A DNA stretch of 64,000 bases from Pseudoxanthomonas indica (GTDB lineage Bacteria; Pseudomonadota; Gammaproteobacteria; Xanthomonadales; Xanthomonadaceae). Shown here in pieces: positions 27,181-37,520 of this stretch. The DNA is taken from the NCBI RefSeq assembly GCF_900167565.1, contig NZ_FUZV01000001.1:1054001-1118000 (forward strand), given 5' to 3'. The notes beneath the pieces are model-generated. The model made no database searches and was not told the origin of the DNA. It was given only the letters and a program-made list of their open reading frames with translations. A program made the translations under genes and the position numbers. Every line of letters begins with the position of its first letter. Positions within the stretch are counted from its first letter, which is position 1.

Positions 27181-29055
27181 CTACGCCAATCCCAGTTTCT
27201 CGAGTACCCGCCGGGCCAGCCGTTCCGGGCTTTCACTGCCGGCATCCAGCCGCAGGTCCGGATGTTCCGGTGCTTCGTAGGGCGAGTCAATGCCGGTGAA
27301 GTTGGGAATCTGGCCGGCGCGCGCCTTGCGGTAGAGCCCCTTGACGTCGCGCTGCTCGGCCAGGTCCAGCGGCACGTCGACGAAGATCTCGAGGAATTCG
27401 CCTTCGCCGAAGCGCTCGCGCGCCATCTGCCGCTCGGCGCGGAACGGCGAGATGAAGCTGACCAGCACGATCAGCCCGGCCTCGGTCATCAGCTTGGCTA
27501 CCTCGGCCACCCGGCGGATGTTCTCCACCCGGTCTTCCGGGGTAAAGCCGAGGTCGCGGTTGAGGCCGTGGCGGACGTTGTCGCCATCGAGCAGGAAGCT
27601 GTGGAAGCCCAGCGAGTGCAGGCGCTTGTCGACCAGGTTGGCGATGGTCGACTTGCCGGCGCCGGACAGGCCGGTGAACCACAGCACCCGCGGCGACTGC
27701 CCCTTGATGCGCGCACGCGCCGCTTTGTCCACGTCAAGGTGCTGCCAGTGCACGTTGCCCGCTCGGCGCAGGGCGAAGTCCAGCGTGCCGGCGGCGACCG
27801 TGCGATTGCTCTGCCGGTCGATCAGGATGAAGCCACCCAGGGTGCGGTTGCGCGCGTAGGGCGCAAACACCACCGGTTCTTCCAGGCTGAGGTTGCAGTA
27901 GCCGACTTCATTCAACTCCAGCCGCTTGGCCGCCAGGTGCTCCTGGTTGTTGATGTCGACGCGATGCTTGATCTCGCTGACGGTGGCCGACACGGTGCGC
28001 GTGCCGATCTTCAGCCAATAGGGCCTGCCTGGCAGCAAGGCCGCATCGTCCATCCACAGCACATGCGCGGCGAATTGATCGGCCACCTCCGGCGGGTCAT
28101 CGGCGGCGGCGATCACATCGCCCCGGCTGATGTCGATTTCGTCGGCCAGGGTCAGCGTAATCGCCTGGCCCGTCCCGGCCTGCGCCACTGCGCCGTCCGG
28201 TCCCAGCACCTGGGTCACGGTGGATCGGCGACCCGAGGGCAGCGCGACCACGGCATCGCCGGCCTGCACCTGGCCGGCCGCAATGGTGCCGGCAAAGCCG
28301 CGGAAATTCTGGTTCGGTCGATTGATCCACTGCACCGGCAAACGCAGGCCAGCGGTTTGTTCGCCCGCATCCAGCGAGACGCTGTCCAGATGCTCGAGCA
28401 GACTCGGGCCGGTGTACCACGGCGTGCGCGCCGAACGCGTGATCAGATTGTCGCCTTCCAGCGCCGACAGCGGCACTGCCAGCACCTGGGCAATACCCAG
28501 CTGCCCGGCCAATGTCTGGTAGGCCTGCGCAATCTCATCGAACACCGCCTGGTCGAATCCGACCAGGTCCATCTTGTTGACCGCCAGCACCACCTTCCGG
28601 ATGCCCAGCAGCGAAACGATGTAGCTGTGCCGCCGCGTCTGCGTCAGCAAGCCCTTGCGCGCGTCCACCAGCACGATCGCCAGATCCGCGGTGGAGGCGC
28701 CAGTGGCCATGTTGCGCGTGTACTGCTCATGGCCCGGGCAATCGGCCACGATGTACTTGCGCTTGTCGGTATCGAAGAATCGGTACGCCACATCGATGGT
28801 GATGCCCTGCTCGCGTTCGGCGGCCAGCCCGTCGAGCAGCAACGCGTAGTCGATTTCGCCACCGCGCGTGCCGTGTCGCTGGCTGTCCTTTTCCAGCGCG
28901 GCCAGCTGATCGTCGAACAGGCGCTTGCTGTCGTGCAGCAGCCGTCCGATCAGGGTGCTCTTGCCATCGTCGACGCTGCCGCAGGTGATGAAGCGCAGCA
29001 GCGGCTTGGTTTCGTGCTGCTTGAGGTAAGCGGCGATGTCGGTGGTCCGGGTCAT
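27181..29055 (-). CDS. cysNC: Fused sulfate adenylyltransferase GTPase subunit and APS kinase
   Basis: A 624-residue bifunctional enzyme. The N-terminal EF-Tu-like GTPase (CysN, about residues 18-430) has the P-loop [22 protein letters not shown] and NKMDLV, and drives APS synthesis with CysD. The C-terminal APS kinase (CysC, about 445-624) has its own P-loop GLSGAGKST and [15 protein letters not shown], and phosphorylates APS to PAPS. PAPS is then the substrate of CysH, encoded 5 kb away. The start shares one base with the cysD stop (TGATG), so translation is coupled. The fusion is common in xanthomonads and pseudomonads. Confidence 0.97.
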   Translation of the reverse strand: MTRTTDIAAYLKQHETKPLLRFITCGSVDDGKSTLIGRLLHDSKRLFDDQLAALEKDSQRHGTRGGEIDYALLLDGLAAEREQGITIDVAYRFFDTDKRKYIVADCPGHEQYTRNMATGASTADLAIVLVDARKGLLTQTRRHSYIVSLLGIRKVVLAVNKMDLVGFDQAVFDEIAQAYQTLAGQLGIAQVLAVPLSALEGDNLITRSARTPWYTGPSLLEHLDSVSLDAGEQTAGLRLPVQWINRPNQNFRGFAGTIAAGQVQAGDAVVALPSGRRSTVTQVLGPDGAVAQAGTGQAITLTLADEIDISRGDVIAAADDPPEVADQFAAHVLWMDDAALLPGRPYWLKIGTRTVSATVSEIKHRVDINNQEHLAAKRLELNEVGYCNLSLEEPVVFAPYARNRTLGGFILIDRQSNRTVAAGTLDFALRRAGNVHWQHLDVDKAARARIKGQSPRVLWFTGLSGAGKSTIANLVDKRLHSLGFHSFLLDGDNVRHGLNRDLGFTPEDRVENIRRVAEVAKLMTEAGLIVLVSFISPFRAERQMARERFGEGEFLEIFVDVPLDLAEQRDVKGLYRKARAGQIPNFTGIDSPYEAPEHPDLRLDAGSESPERLARRVLEKLGLA

Positions 29056-29969
29056 CAGAAATACCCCTCGAGCTTCTTCTTTTCCATCGAAGCGGAAGGA
29101 TCCTGATCAATCACCCGGCCTTGCCGCTCGGACGATGTCGCCACCAGCATCTCGGCGATGATCGCTTCCAGGGTTTCGGCTTCCGACTCGATCGCGCCCG
29201 TCAGCGGGTAGCAACCCAGCGTGCGGAAGCGCACCTTCTTCAGCTGCGGCGTCTCGCCGGCTGCCAGTGGCAGCCGCTCGTCATCGACCAGAATCAACGC
29301 GCCATCGCGTTCGACCACCGGCCGCTCGGCGGCGAAGTACAACGGCACCACCGGAATCGATTCGCGGTAGATGTACAGCCAGATATCCAGCTCGGTCCAG
29401 TTCGACAGCGGAAACACCCGCACGCTCTCGCCCTTGTGGATGCGCGCGTTGTACAGGTCCCACAGTTCCGGCCGCTGGTTCTTGGGGTCCCAGCGGTGCT
29501 TGTCATTGCGGAACGAGAACACGCGCTCCTTGGCGCGCGACTTTTCCTCGTCGCGGCGGGCGCCGCCGATGGCCGCATCGAAACCGAACTGATCCAGCGC
29601 CTGTTTCAGGCCCTGGGTCTTCATGATGTCGGTGTGCACGGTGGCGCCGTGGCTGATCGGCCCGACGTCCTGGGCAATGCCGTCGGGATTGATGTGCACG
29701 CGCAGGTCCACGCCGGTCTCGGCCGCACGCCGATCACGGAAGGCGATCATCTCGCGGAACTTCCAGCGCGTATCCACATGCAGCAGCGGAATCGGCGGGC
29801 GCCCCGGCGCAAACGCCTTGAGCAGCAGGTGCAGCAGCACCGAGCTGTCCTTGCCCACGGAATACAGCAGCACCGGGTTGCCGAACTCGGCGGCAACCTC
29901 GCGCAGGATGTGGATGCTTTCGGCTTCCAGGCGGTCCAGGTGGGACAGTCGTGCGTCTGCGCTCATCAA
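29055..29969 (-). CDS. cysD: Sulfate adenylyltransferase small subunit
   Basis: Forms APS from sulfate and ATP together with the CysN domain. The 304-residue protein belongs to the PP-loop ATP pyrophosphatase group; the loop is [13 protein letters not shown] near residue 41. Other signatures are [31 protein letters not shown] and the C-terminal [14 protein letters not shown]. It is the first gene of the cysD-cysNC operon, transcribed away from cysJ across a 189-base region. Confidence 0.97.
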   Translation of the reverse strand: MMSADARLSHLDRLEAESIHILREVAAEFGNPVLLYSVGKDSSVLLHLLLKAFAPGRPPIPLLHVDTRWKFREMIAFRDRRAAETGVDLRVHINPDGIAQDVGPISHGATVHTDIMKTQGLKQALDQFGFDAAIGGARRDEEKSRAKERVFSFRNDKHRWDPKNQRPELWDLYNARIHKGESVRVFPLSNWTELDIWLYIYRESIPVVPLYFAAERPVVERDGALILVDDERLPLAAGETPQLKKVRFRTLGCYPLTGAIESEAETLEAIIAEMLVATSSERQGRVIDQDPSASMEKKKLEGYF

Positions 29970-30072
29970 TTCAGCGGTTGGAGTGAAGGAACAAACCGGC
30001 GCAAAGCGTACCAGCTGACGCCGCTACCCCCGCCTGGGGGCCGGCCAGCATCCTCCTGCCGGCCCGGGCGCT

Positions 30073-30102
30073 GGAAATAAGCCCAGGCGATAAGGCCATA
30101 AC
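30073..30102. promoter_or_regulatory. ATAAGCC/ATAAGG repeats between cysD and cysJ, possible CysB site
   Basis: ATAAGCC (30077-30083) and GATAAGGCCATAACC (30089-30103) are two related A/T-rich motifs about 14 bases apart in the divergent cys promoter region. ATAAGCC recurs in the cysG 5' region at 38658. CysB sites are loosely defined A/T-rich half-sites, so this is a candidate only. Confidence 0.3.
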
Positions 30103-30158
30103 CAGACGTCCTTTCAGACTGGCACAACGAGTTTCTAACATCGACTTCCACCCCGCGC

Positions 30159-32009
30159 ATGGCGATTGCCGCAATGACTGCTTCCCCCAACGCACTGGCG
30201 CCCAGCCCCTTGGCCGAGGAGCGTCGCGTGCTGTTGGCCCGGCTGGTCGACGGCTTGGATGCGCCCACCCTGTGGTGGTTGTCGGGATACACGGCCGGCC
30301 TGGCCCAGGGCCAGCACGGCCCGCAGCTGGCGGTCCTGCCTGGCGGCGTGGCCAGCGCCAGCCAGCGCCTGACCGTGGTCTACGGCAGCCAGACCGGCAA
30401 CGCCCGTCGCGCCGCCGAGCAGGTGGCGCAGGAAGCCGAAGCCGCCGGCCTGCAGGTGCGGCTGCTGCGCGCCGACGCCTATGCCACCCGCGAACTGGCC
30501 AACGAGCGCCTGCTCTATGTGGTCATCAGCACCCAGGGCGAAGGCGATCCGCCGGATGATGCGATCGGCCTGGTCGAGTTCATCAGCGGCAAACGCGCGC
30601 CCAAGCTGCCCGAGCTCAAGTACGCCGTGCTCGGCCTGGGCGATTCCAGCTACGCCGATTTCTGCGGCATCGCGCGCCGGCTCGATGCGCGCCTGGCCGA
30701 ACTAGGTGGACAGCGCCTGTTCGACGCGGGCCTGGCGGATCTCGATATCGACACCGTGGCGCTGCCGTGGCGCGCGCAGGCGTTGCAGCATGCGCGCGAT
30801 GCCCTGAAAACCACGGCGGCTCCGCTCGCCACCGTCACCCCGCTGCGCCCCGCGCACGCGGCTGCCTGGACGCCCGACAAGCCGTTCGCCGCCGAGCTGC
30901 TGGCCAACCAGACGATCAGCGGCCGCGAATTCAAGGGTCCGCGCCATGGCCTGCACGGCGAGCGCGGCAAGGATGTGCGCCATATCGAGTTGTCGCTGGC
31001 CGGCAGCGGCCTGCTTTACGAACCCGGCGATGCGCTCGGTATCCGCCATCGCAACCCCGACGTGCTGGTCAACGCTGTTCTCGATGCATTGCGCCTGGAC
31101 GGCGACGCCGTGGTCGAGCATGAGCAGCGATCGCTGTCGCTGCACGAATGGCTGGCGTCACGCCGCGAGTTGACCCGGCTTTCGCGCCCGTTCCTGGCCG
31201 AGCATGCCGCAGCGGCACGCGCCGATGACCTCAACGCATTGCTGGCCCCGGGCCAGCAAGCCGGCCTGGCGCAGTTGCTGCAGAGCCATCATCTGGTGGA
31301 TGTGCTGCGTCGCTGGCCCACGTCATGGGACGCGCACGAACTGGTGGTTGCGCTGCGTCCGCTGGCGCCGCGCCTGTACTCGATTGCCTCCAGCCGCAAG
31401 CGGGTCGGTGAGGAAGCGCATCTGACCGTCGACGTGCTCGCCTACCAGGCGTTCGGCCAGCCACATCTGGGCGCGGCCAGCGGATTCCTGGCGGAACTGC
31501 ACGAGGGTGGCCAGGCGCCGATTTACGTCGAAGCCAACGAGCGCTTCCGCGTGCCGGCCGATGGCAACCGCGACCTGCTGATGATTGGCCCGGGCACTGG
31601 CGTGGCGCCGTTCCGCGGCTTCGTGCAGGAACGTGCCGAAACCGGTGCGGCCGGCCGCAACTGGTTGTTCTTTGGCGCCCAGCATTTCAACAGCGACTTC
31701 CTCTACCAGAGCGAATGGCAGGACGCGCTGCGCAAGCGCGAGCTGCATCGCCTGTCGCTGGCGTTCTCGCGCGACCAGGCTGAAAAAGTTTACGTGCAGC
31801 ACCGCCTGCGCGCCCATGCCCGCGAGGTGTACGACTGGCTGGAGAACGGCGCGCACCTGTATGTCTGCGGCGCGATCGCCATGGGCAAGGACGTGCACGC
31901 GACCCTGCTCGAGGTCATCGCTTCGCAGCGCGCCACCGATGCCGAAGGCGCGGCCGAGTACCTGTCGCGGCTGCAGGCGGAGGGGCGCTATGCACGCGAT
32001 GTGTACTGA
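30159..32009 (+). CDS. cysJ: Sulfite reductase (NADPH) flavoprotein subunit
   Basis: Passes electrons from NADPH through FAD and FMN to CysI for reduction of sulfite to sulfide. The 616-residue protein has a flavodoxin-like FMN domain at about residues 68-210 (VVYGSQTGNARRAAEQ, STQGEGDPPDDA, LGLGDSSYADFCG). An FAD domain follows (RLYSIASSRK), then an NADPH domain (MIGPGTGVAPFRGFVQER) and the C-terminal aromatic residue in DVY. The start is uncertain: ATG 30174 gives MTASPNALA and is equally plausible, and neither has a clear ribosome site. It leads the cysJ-cysI-cysH operon. Confidence 0.95.
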   Translation: MAIAAMTASPNALAPSPLAEERRVLLARLVDGLDAPTLWWLSGYTAGLAQGQHGPQLAVLPGGVASASQRLTVVYGSQTGNARRAAEQVAQEAEAAGLQVRLLRADAYATRELANERLLYVVISTQGEGDPPDDAIGLVEFISGKRAPKLPELKYAVLGLGDSSYADFCGIARRLDARLAELGGQRLFDAGLADLDIDTVALPWRAQALQHARDALKTTAAPLATVTPLRPAHAAAWTPDKPFAAELLANQTISGREFKGPRHGLHGERGKDVRHIELSLAGSGLLYEPGDALGIRHRNPDVLVNAVLDALRLDGDAVVEHEQRSLSLHEWLASRRELTRLSRPFLAEHAAAARADDLNALLAPGQQAGLAQLLQSHHLVDVLRRWPTSWDAHELVVALRPLAPRLYSIASSRKRVGEEAHLTVDVLAYQAFGQPHLGAASGFLAELHEGGQAPIYVEANERFRVPADGNRDLLMIGPGTGVAPFRGFVQERAETGAAGRNWLFFGAQHFNSDFLYQSEWQDALRKRELHRLSLAFSRDQAEKVYVQHRLRAHAREVYDWLENGAHLYVCGAIAMGKDVHATLLEVIASQRATDAEGAAEYLSRLQAEGRYARDVY

Positions 32010-32075
32010 CTCCCCACTCCAGGCAACCCACCAACTCCAACGCATAGCCAACACGTAGCCAATCCTCGCCAGCCC

Positions 32076-33779
32076 ATGTCCAGCCACTCCGTCGAAGACA
32101 TCAAATCCGAAAGCCGTCGCCTGCGGGGCAGCCTGCTGGACAGCCTGGCCGATCCGGTGACCGGTGCGCTGCGCGAGTCGGACCAGACCCTGATCAAGTA
32201 CCACGGCAGCTACCAGCAGGACGACCGCGACCTGCGTGACGAGCGCCGCCGGCAAAAGCTGGAGCCGGCCTTCCAGTTCATGATCCGCACGCGTACGCCC
32301 GGCGGCGTGGTCAGCCCGGAGCAATGGCTCAAGCTCGATGCCATCGCCACCCGCTACGCCAATCATTCGCTGCGCATCACCACCCGCCAGGCCTTCCAGT
32401 TCCATGGCGTGATCAAGCGCGAACTCAAGCCGACCATGCAGGCGATCAATGCCGCGCTGATCGACACCCTGGCCGCGTGCGGCGACGTCAATCGCAACGT
32501 GCTGGTCGCGGCCAACCCGCTGCTGTCGCGCGCGCATGCGCAGGTGCAGGACTGGGCCGCGCGGCTGTCCGAACACCTGCTGCCCAACACCCGCGCGTAC
32601 TACGAGATCTGGCTGGACGAGGAGCGCGTGGCCGGCAGCGGCGAGGAAGAAGAGCCGATCTACGGCGCCACCTACCTGCCGCGCAAGTTCAAGATCGGCT
32701 TTGCGGTGCCGCCGATCAACGACGTCGATGTGTTCGCCAACGATCTGGGCTTCATCGCCATTCTCGAGGACGGCCAACTGGTCGGCTTCAACCTGGTGAT
32801 TGGCGGCGGCATGGGCGCCACCCATGGCGATGCCGAAACCTATCCCCGCGTCGGCAACGTGGTCGGCTTCCTGACGCCGGAGCGGCTGCTGGACGTTGCC
32901 ACCGCCGTGGTCACCACCCAGCGCGACCTGGGCAATCGCGAGCTGCGCAAGCGCGCACGCTTCAAGTACACGATTGACGATCACGGGCTGGACAAGGTCG
33001 TCGCCGAGATTGAACGCCGCTCCGGCTTCACCTTGCAGGCGGCGCGCGATTTCCGCTTCGACCACAACGGCGATCGCCTGGGTTGGGTGGAAGGCGAAGA
33101 CGGCCGCTGGCACCTGACCCTGCACTTCTTCTCCGGCCGCATTGCCGACACGCTTCAGCACAGCCACCTGACCGGCCTGCGCGAGATTGCGCGCGTGCAC
33201 CGCGGCGAATTCCGCATGACCGCCAACCAGAACCTGGTGGTGGCCGGCGTACCCGGCGGCGAGCGCGAACGCATCGAGGCGCTGGTGCGCACCCATGGCC
33301 TGGACGATGGCCACCGCCTCGGCACCGCGCTCGCACGCGCGGCCGTGGCCTGCGTGGCATTGCCCACCTGCGGCCTGGCCATGGCCGAGGCCGAACGTTA
33401 CCTGCCCGCTTTCAGCGCGCGCCTGCAACCGCTGCTCGACCGGCATGGCTTGAGTGAAGCGCCGATCCTGTTGCGGATATCGGGTTGCCCCAATGGCTGC
33501 TCGCGTCCGTACCTGGCCGAGATCGCGCTGGTCGGCAAAGCGCCGGGGCGCTACAACCTGATGCTGGGCGGTGACCATCGCGGCCAACGCCTGAACACCC
33601 TGTACCGCGAAAACATCAGCGAGGAAGACATCCTCGCCGCGCTCGACCCCTTGCTCGCGCGCTACGCCAAGGAACGCGAAGCCGGCGAAGGCTTTGGCGA
33701 CTTCCTCCATCGCAGCGGCGTGATCGCCCTGCCGCCCTACCCCACCCACCGCCAGATTGCCTTGGAACTGCACGCATGA
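32076..33779 (+). CDS. cysI: Sulfite reductase hemoprotein subunit
   Basis: Reduces sulfite to sulfide by six electrons using a siroheme coupled to a [4Fe-4S] cluster. The 567-residue protein carries the four cluster Cys in the two expected pairs: Cys426 and Cys432 in [13 protein letters not shown], and Cys471 and Cys475 in [10 protein letters not shown]. The siroheme-contacting [13 protein letters not shown] and the [15 protein letters not shown] stretch are also present. It begins 66 bases after cysJ, and its stop overlaps the cysH start by 4 bases. Siroheme is supplied by CysG, encoded 5 kb downstream. Confidence 0.97.
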   Translation: MSSHSVEDIKSESRRLRGSLLDSLADPVTGALRESDQTLIKYHGSYQQDDRDLRDERRRQKLEPAFQFMIRTRTPGGVVSPEQWLKLDAIATRYANHSLRITTRQAFQFHGVIKRELKPTMQAINAALIDTLAACGDVNRNVLVAANPLLSRAHAQVQDWAARLSEHLLPNTRAYYEIWLDEERVAGSGEEEEPIYGATYLPRKFKIGFAVPPINDVDVFANDLGFIAILEDGQLVGFNLVIGGGMGATHGDAETYPRVGNVVGFLTPERLLDVATAVVTTQRDLGNRELRKRARFKYTIDDHGLDKVVAEIERRSGFTLQAARDFRFDHNGDRLGWVEGEDGRWHLTLHFFSGRIADTLQHSHLTGLREIARVHRGEFRMTANQNLVVAGVPGGERERIEALVRTHGLDDGHRLGTALARAAVACVALPTCGLAMAEAERYLPAFSARLQPLLDRHGLSEAPILLRISGCPNGCSRPYLAEIALVGKAPGRYNLMLGGDHRGQRLNTLYRENISEEDILAALDPLLARYAKEREAGEGFGDFLHRSGVIALPPYPTHRQIALELHA

Positions 33780-34498
33780 GCGCGCCGCAACCCGTAGACC
33801 TCCCCGCCCAGGGAGAAGACATCGCCAGCACCAACGCCGCGCTGGAAGCGCGCAGCGCCGAAGAGCGCGTGGCCTGGGCGCTCGCCAACGGACCGGCGCA
33901 ACCGGCGATGTCCTCCAGCTTTGGCGCGCAGGCGGCGGTGCTGCTGCACATGCTCAGCCGGCAGCGGCCGGACGTGCCGGTCATCCTCGTCGATACCGGT
34001 TACCTGTTCCCCGAGACCTACCGCTTTGCCGACGAACTGGTCGACCGCCTCAAGCTCAACCTGCACGTATACCGCCCGTTGGTCAGCCGCGCCTGGATGG
34101 AAGCGCGCCACGGTCGCTTGTGGGAACAGGGCCTGGTCGGCATCGAGCAGTACAACAACCTGCGCAAGGTCGAGCCGATGCGGCGCGCCCTGACCGACCT
34201 GGATGTAGGCACCTGGTTCACCGGCCTGCGTCGCAGCCAGGCCGCCAGCCGCGCCAATGCGCCGATCATCGAATGGCGCGGCACCCGTCTGAAGATCAAC
34301 CCGATAGCCGACTGGACCGATCGCGATGTCTGGCAGTACCTGAAACAGCATGACCTGCCGTACCACCCGCTATGGGAGGAAGGCTATGTCTCGATCGGCG
34401 ACTTCCACACCACCAAGCGCTGGGAGCCGGGCATGCGCGAGGAAGATACGCGCTTCTTTGGCTTGAAGCGGGAGTGTGGGTTGCATCTGGATATCTGA
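33776..34498 (+). CDS. cysH: Phosphoadenylyl-sulfate (PAPS) reductase
   Basis: Reduces PAPS to sulfite with thioredoxin. The 240-residue protein shows the PP-loop-type [43 protein letters not shown] and the C-terminal catalytic ECGLH with Cys234. The paired CC...CxxC cysteines that hold the iron-sulfur cluster in APS reductases are absent, so this is a PAPS-type enzyme. That agrees with the APS kinase domain in CysNC. It is the last gene of cysJIH, sharing ATGA with cysI. Confidence 0.96.
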   Translation: MSAPQPVDLPAQGEDIASTNAALEARSAEERVAWALANGPAQPAMSSSFGAQAAVLLHMLSRQRPDVPVILVDTGYLFPETYRFADELVDRLKLNLHVYRPLVSRAWMEARHGRLWEQGLVGIEQYNNLRKVEPMRRALTDLDVGTWFTGLRRSQAASRANAPIIEWRGTRLKINPIADWTDRDVWQYLKQHDLPYHPLWEEGYVSIGDFHTTKRWEPGMREEDTRFFGLKRECGLHLDI

Positions 34499-34674
34499 AA
34501 CTCCCGCCACCGACCGTGATGGCGGGTCCAGTGAGCAGCCACCGCTGACCGGCGAACAAATCCGGTCGTCGACCTGCCGGTTTCATCGCCCGATTCCCGG
34601 TTTCATCGCACCAGGCAGGACGCCCCGGCAAGGGACCGCTATGCTCCGCGGCAATCCAAGACCCGGAATGCCCC

Positions 34675-35937
34675 GTGTTCGCCAGCATCTACTTCGTACT
34701 CCGCATGTTCGCCGCCTGGGCCGTGGTCGCCGTCGTCGCGGGGCTGCTCTGGGGCGGCTTCTTCAACATCTTCGGCAATGACAGCGGCCCTGGGCCGGTG
34801 TTCGCCTGCCTGGTGCTGTTGACCGGCGTGGCGGTGTTCATCACCTCGGTCTCGCACATCCGGCGGGTCAGCCTGATCGCCGATCGCATCGACGCCACCA
34901 CCCTGTCCAACCGCCACCGCCGCCAGATTGAAGTACCGCTGAGCGCCGATGAGGCCTTCGTGCTGGTCGAAGCTGCCGTGCGCGAGCTGCCGCGGGTACA
35001 GAGCGTGGAGAGTGCGAAGGACAGCCTGCAGGTGCGCGCCAAGCAGCTGCGGCTGGTGCCTTACAGCGACGAGAAGCCGGTGCGCTACAACCTGTCCAGC
35101 TGGCTGGGCTTCAAGCGCAACCAGGTAACGGCCACGGTGACGCCGGGCACGGGCACCTGCAGCGTGTCGCTGCTGTGCGAACCCGAAGCCGGGGCCTGGG
35201 CGGATTTGCTGAAGGTCGACGACGGCACCAATCTGGAGAACGCCGAAGCCCTGCTGCGCGCCCTGGCGCGGCGGGTGGGCGAAGGCCGCCGCCAGGAACA
35301 GGTAGTCAACACGCGCACGGTCACCGAGAAGGAACTGACCGTGGCCAAGCTGCACATGCTGCAGGCGCAGGTGGAGCCGCACTTCCTCTACAACACCCTG
35401 GCCAGCGCGCAGGTGCTGACCCGCACCGATCCGCCGCGTGCGGATCTGATGCTGGGCCATTTGATCCAGTACCTGCGCCGCTCGCTGCCCAACGTCGACG
35501 ATCAGATGTCGACCCTGGGCGAAGAGATGGAACGTGCCGAGGCTTACCTGGAAATCCTCAAGATCCGCATGGGCCAGCGCCTGCAGACGCATATCGATGT
35601 GCCGGAAGCGCTGCGCGGTGTGCGCATGCCGTCGATGATGCTGCAGACGCTGGTGGAGAACGCCATCAAGCACGGGCTGGAAGCCAAGCCCGGCGGCGGC
35701 ACCATCTGGGTGCTGGCGCGCGAGCAGGAAGGCCAGGTCGCGCTCACGGTCGCCGATGATGGCATGGGTTTTGGTTCGCAGAGCAGCGGCACCGGCATCG
35801 GCCTGAAGAATCTGCGCGAGCGCCTGCGCCTGACTTACGGCAATGCGTCGTCGTTCGCCATCGTCTCCAACTTCCCCAACGGCGTGGCAGCGACGTTGAC
35901 CTTGCCGCTGGGCGCCACGGGAGAGGATCGTGGTTAA
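34675..35937 (+). CDS. LytS/YehU-type sensor histidine kinase
   Basis: A 420-residue membrane kinase starting at GTG. Two membrane helices (about residues 8-30 and 41-61) are followed by an unusual soluble region at about 85-205 that I cannot name (VPLSADEAFVLVEAAVRELP onward). The His-kinase core then has the phospho-acceptor His236 in QVEPHFLYNTLAS, the N box VENAIKHGLE and G boxes ADDGMGFG and GIGLKNLRERL. Its end overlaps the start of a LytTR regulator by 8 bases. Family pairs sense membrane or nutrient cues. It sits just after cysH but is probably a separate unit. Confidence 0.92.
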   Translation: MFASIYFVLRMFAAWAVVAVVAGLLWGGFFNIFGNDSGPGPVFACLVLLTGVAVFITSVSHIRRVSLIADRIDATTLSNRHRRQIEVPLSADEAFVLVEAAVRELPRVQSVESAKDSLQVRAKQLRLVPYSDEKPVRYNLSSWLGFKRNQVTATVTPGTGTCSVSLLCEPEAGAWADLLKVDDGTNLENAEALLRALARRVGEGRRQEQVVNTRTVTEKELTVAKLHMLQAQVEPHFLYNTLASAQVLTRTDPPRADLMLGHLIQYLRRSLPNVDDQMSTLGEEMERAEAYLEILKIRMGQRLQTHIDVPEALRGVRMPSMMLQTLVENAIKHGLEAKPGGGTIWVLAREQEGQVALTVADDGMGFGSQSSGTGIGLKNLRERLRLTYGNASSFAIVSNFPNGVAATLTLPLGATGEDRG

Positions 35938-36694
35938 GGCCGTCATCGCCGAAGACGAGGAACTGCTGCGCACCGCGCTGGCCTCGCTGCTGCGCGACGT
36001 CTGGCCTGGCCTGGAGCTGGTGGGCGAATGCGAGGACGGCGCCAGCGCGCTGGAAACCATCGCCGAGCAGCAGCCGGACGTGGCCTTCCTGGATATCCGC
36101 ATGCCCGGCTTGACCGGCCTGGAAGTGGCGCAGGCGCTGGCCGAAGTCAGCCCGCACACGCAGGTGGTGTTTGTCACCGCCTACAACCAGTACGCCATCG
36201 ATGCGTTCGAACAAGGCGCCATCGATTACCTGCTCAAGCCGATCACCCGCGAGCGCCTGCTGACCACGGTGCAGCGATTGCAACAGCGCGGCAATGGCCA
36301 TCCGGATGCGGCCACGTTGGCGGCGCTGCTGCGCCGGCTGGGCGCGCAGGCGCAGACGCCGACGCGGCCACCGCTGGTCTGGATCACCGCCAGCACCGGC
36401 AAGGACACCAAGCTGATCCTGGTCGATGATGTGGCCTACTTCCGCGCCGACAACAAGTACACCGTGGTGATGACCGCCGAAGGCGAAGCGCTGTTGCGCA
36501 CGCCGTTGCGCGAGCTGCTGGAAGCGCTGGATCCGCAGGGCTTCAAGCAGATCCACCGCTCCACCATCGTCAACCTCAAGGCCATCGCGTCGGTCACCCG
36601 CGATGACACCGGCCGCGGCATCGTCAAGCTCAAGCAGCGTCCGGAAACATTGATCGTCAGCCAACCCTTCATGTCGCTGTTCCGCGGCATGTGA
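35930..36694 (+). CDS. LytTR-family response regulator
   Basis: A 254-residue regulator. The receiver domain (residues 1-120) has the acidic pair E8/D9, phospho-acceptor Asp55 in VAFLDIRMPGLTG and Lys in YLLKPI. After a linker, a LytTR DNA-binding domain begins near residue 150, with DVAYFRADNKYTVV, LRELLEALDP and IHRSTIVNLKAI. It starts at GTG inside the end of its kinase gene. It resembles AlgR-like and YpdB-like regulators, but no symbol can be assigned safely. Confidence 0.94.
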   Translation: MVKAVIAEDEELLRTALASLLRDVWPGLELVGECEDGASALETIAEQQPDVAFLDIRMPGLTGLEVAQALAEVSPHTQVVFVTAYNQYAIDAFEQGAIDYLLKPITRERLLTTVQRLQQRGNGHPDAATLAALLRRLGAQAQTPTRPPLVWITASTGKDTKLILVDDVAYFRADNKYTVVMTAEGEALLRTPLRELLEALDPQGFKQIHRSTIVNLKAIASVTRDDTGRGIVKLKQRPETLIVSQPFMSLFRGM

Positions 36695-36714
36695 GCACTC
36701 TTGCGAGGATTGTC

Positions 36715-37098
36715 ATGCAACCCTTCGATGCCGCACTCAGTTGGCTGTTCTCCGCCTGGCAGGCTGTGTTGAGCTGGCTGCTGATCCTGTTGTCCGTCGC
36801 CAACCCCGCGCCGACGGTCACCTCCACCGTTCGCGACAACGACAACGGCGTGGACCGCCTGTACAGCCAGTCGCGCGCGCAGAATGGCCACGGACGCTTT
36901 GAATGCCTGGCCAGCCAAAGCGGCCAATGCCATTACCTGATCCTGGATCGCGATTGTCAGCCGGGCCAGGCGTGCCTGGCCGCGAAGCCGCAGGTATTCA
37001 GTGTCGCCGTGGGCCGGAGTGTCGAACGCAACGGCCTACCTACGCGCCCGCATATCTGCGTGGATGCGCAGTCGCCGCGCGAGTGCGCGCTGCCTTGA
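36715..37098 (+). CDS. Small exported or anchored protein, unknown function
   Basis: A 127-residue protein with a hydrophobic N-terminal segment (about residues 9-30, WLFSAWQAVLSWLLILLSVA), either a signal anchor or an uncleaved signal. The rest would lie in the periplasm and contains five Cys residues, spaced so that disulfides are likely. ATG 36715 is chosen since GAGG at 36705-36708 is well placed; a GTG at 36691 would overlap the regulator stop. It follows the LytTR regulator by 20 bases and may belong to the same transcript. I do not recognise a family. Confidence 0.65.
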   Translation: MQPFDAALSWLFSAWQAVLSWLLILLSVANPAPTVTSTVRDNDNGVDRLYSQSRAQNGHGRFECLASQSGQCHYLILDRDCQPGQACLAAKPQVFSVAVGRSVERNGLPTRPHICVDAQSPRECALP

Positions 37099-37123
37099 GG
37101 CGACGGTTTCGCCGTAGCCGTGG

Positions 37124-37462
37124 TCAGGTATGCGCGTGCTCGAACTTCTTGTAGCCGCAGCCAATGCACTTGCGGTACACCGCGCCATGCCGGTTGATGC
37201 GTGGTCGCGTCCATAGCCCACCGCAGCCGCAACGCTGCTCGCGCCCCAGCGCCCAGCGATAGAGTCGCCAGCTGGAATGCAGCGCCCAGGCCGTGCCCAG
37301 CAGGATCGCCAGCAGGAAACTGATCGAGGCGGTGCGTCCACTGGTCAGGCCTGCCCAACCGGTATGGGTGCGGGTGATGGTTTCGGCGATGACCAGGCCA
37401 CCACCGACGATCAGCACCGCCGGCGCGTACAGATGCAGCACCATCCTTGTCATCAACTTCAT
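37124..37462 (-). CDS. Small membrane protein with C-terminal zinc-ribbon-like cysteines
   Basis: A 112-residue protein with two membrane segments (about residues 10-30 and 42-63) and a short soluble tail. The tail carries two Cys pairs, CGCGG and CIGCG, spaced about 20 residues apart, which looks like a zinc ribbon. ATG 37462 is chosen because GGTCAGG is well placed before it; a GTG seven codons upstream is the alternative. It converges with the preceding gene. No known function is evident. Confidence 0.6.
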   Translation of the reverse strand: MKLMTRMVLHLYAPAVLIVGGGLVIAETITRTHTGWAGLTSGRTASISFLLAILLGTAWALHSSWRLYRWALGREQRCGCGGLWTRPRINRHGAVYRKCIGCGYKKFEHAHT

Positions 37463-37520
37463 CGACCTGACCCCCAGCCGCACCTGTTGCCTGGCGCAAT
37501 TGTAAGACCGGCGACAGCCC

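Noticed and set aside
31323..33773. 816-codon open frame antisense to cysJ and cysI
   Set aside because: It covers two well-conserved genes. The translation is His/Gln/Ala rich and lacks domain-like structure.
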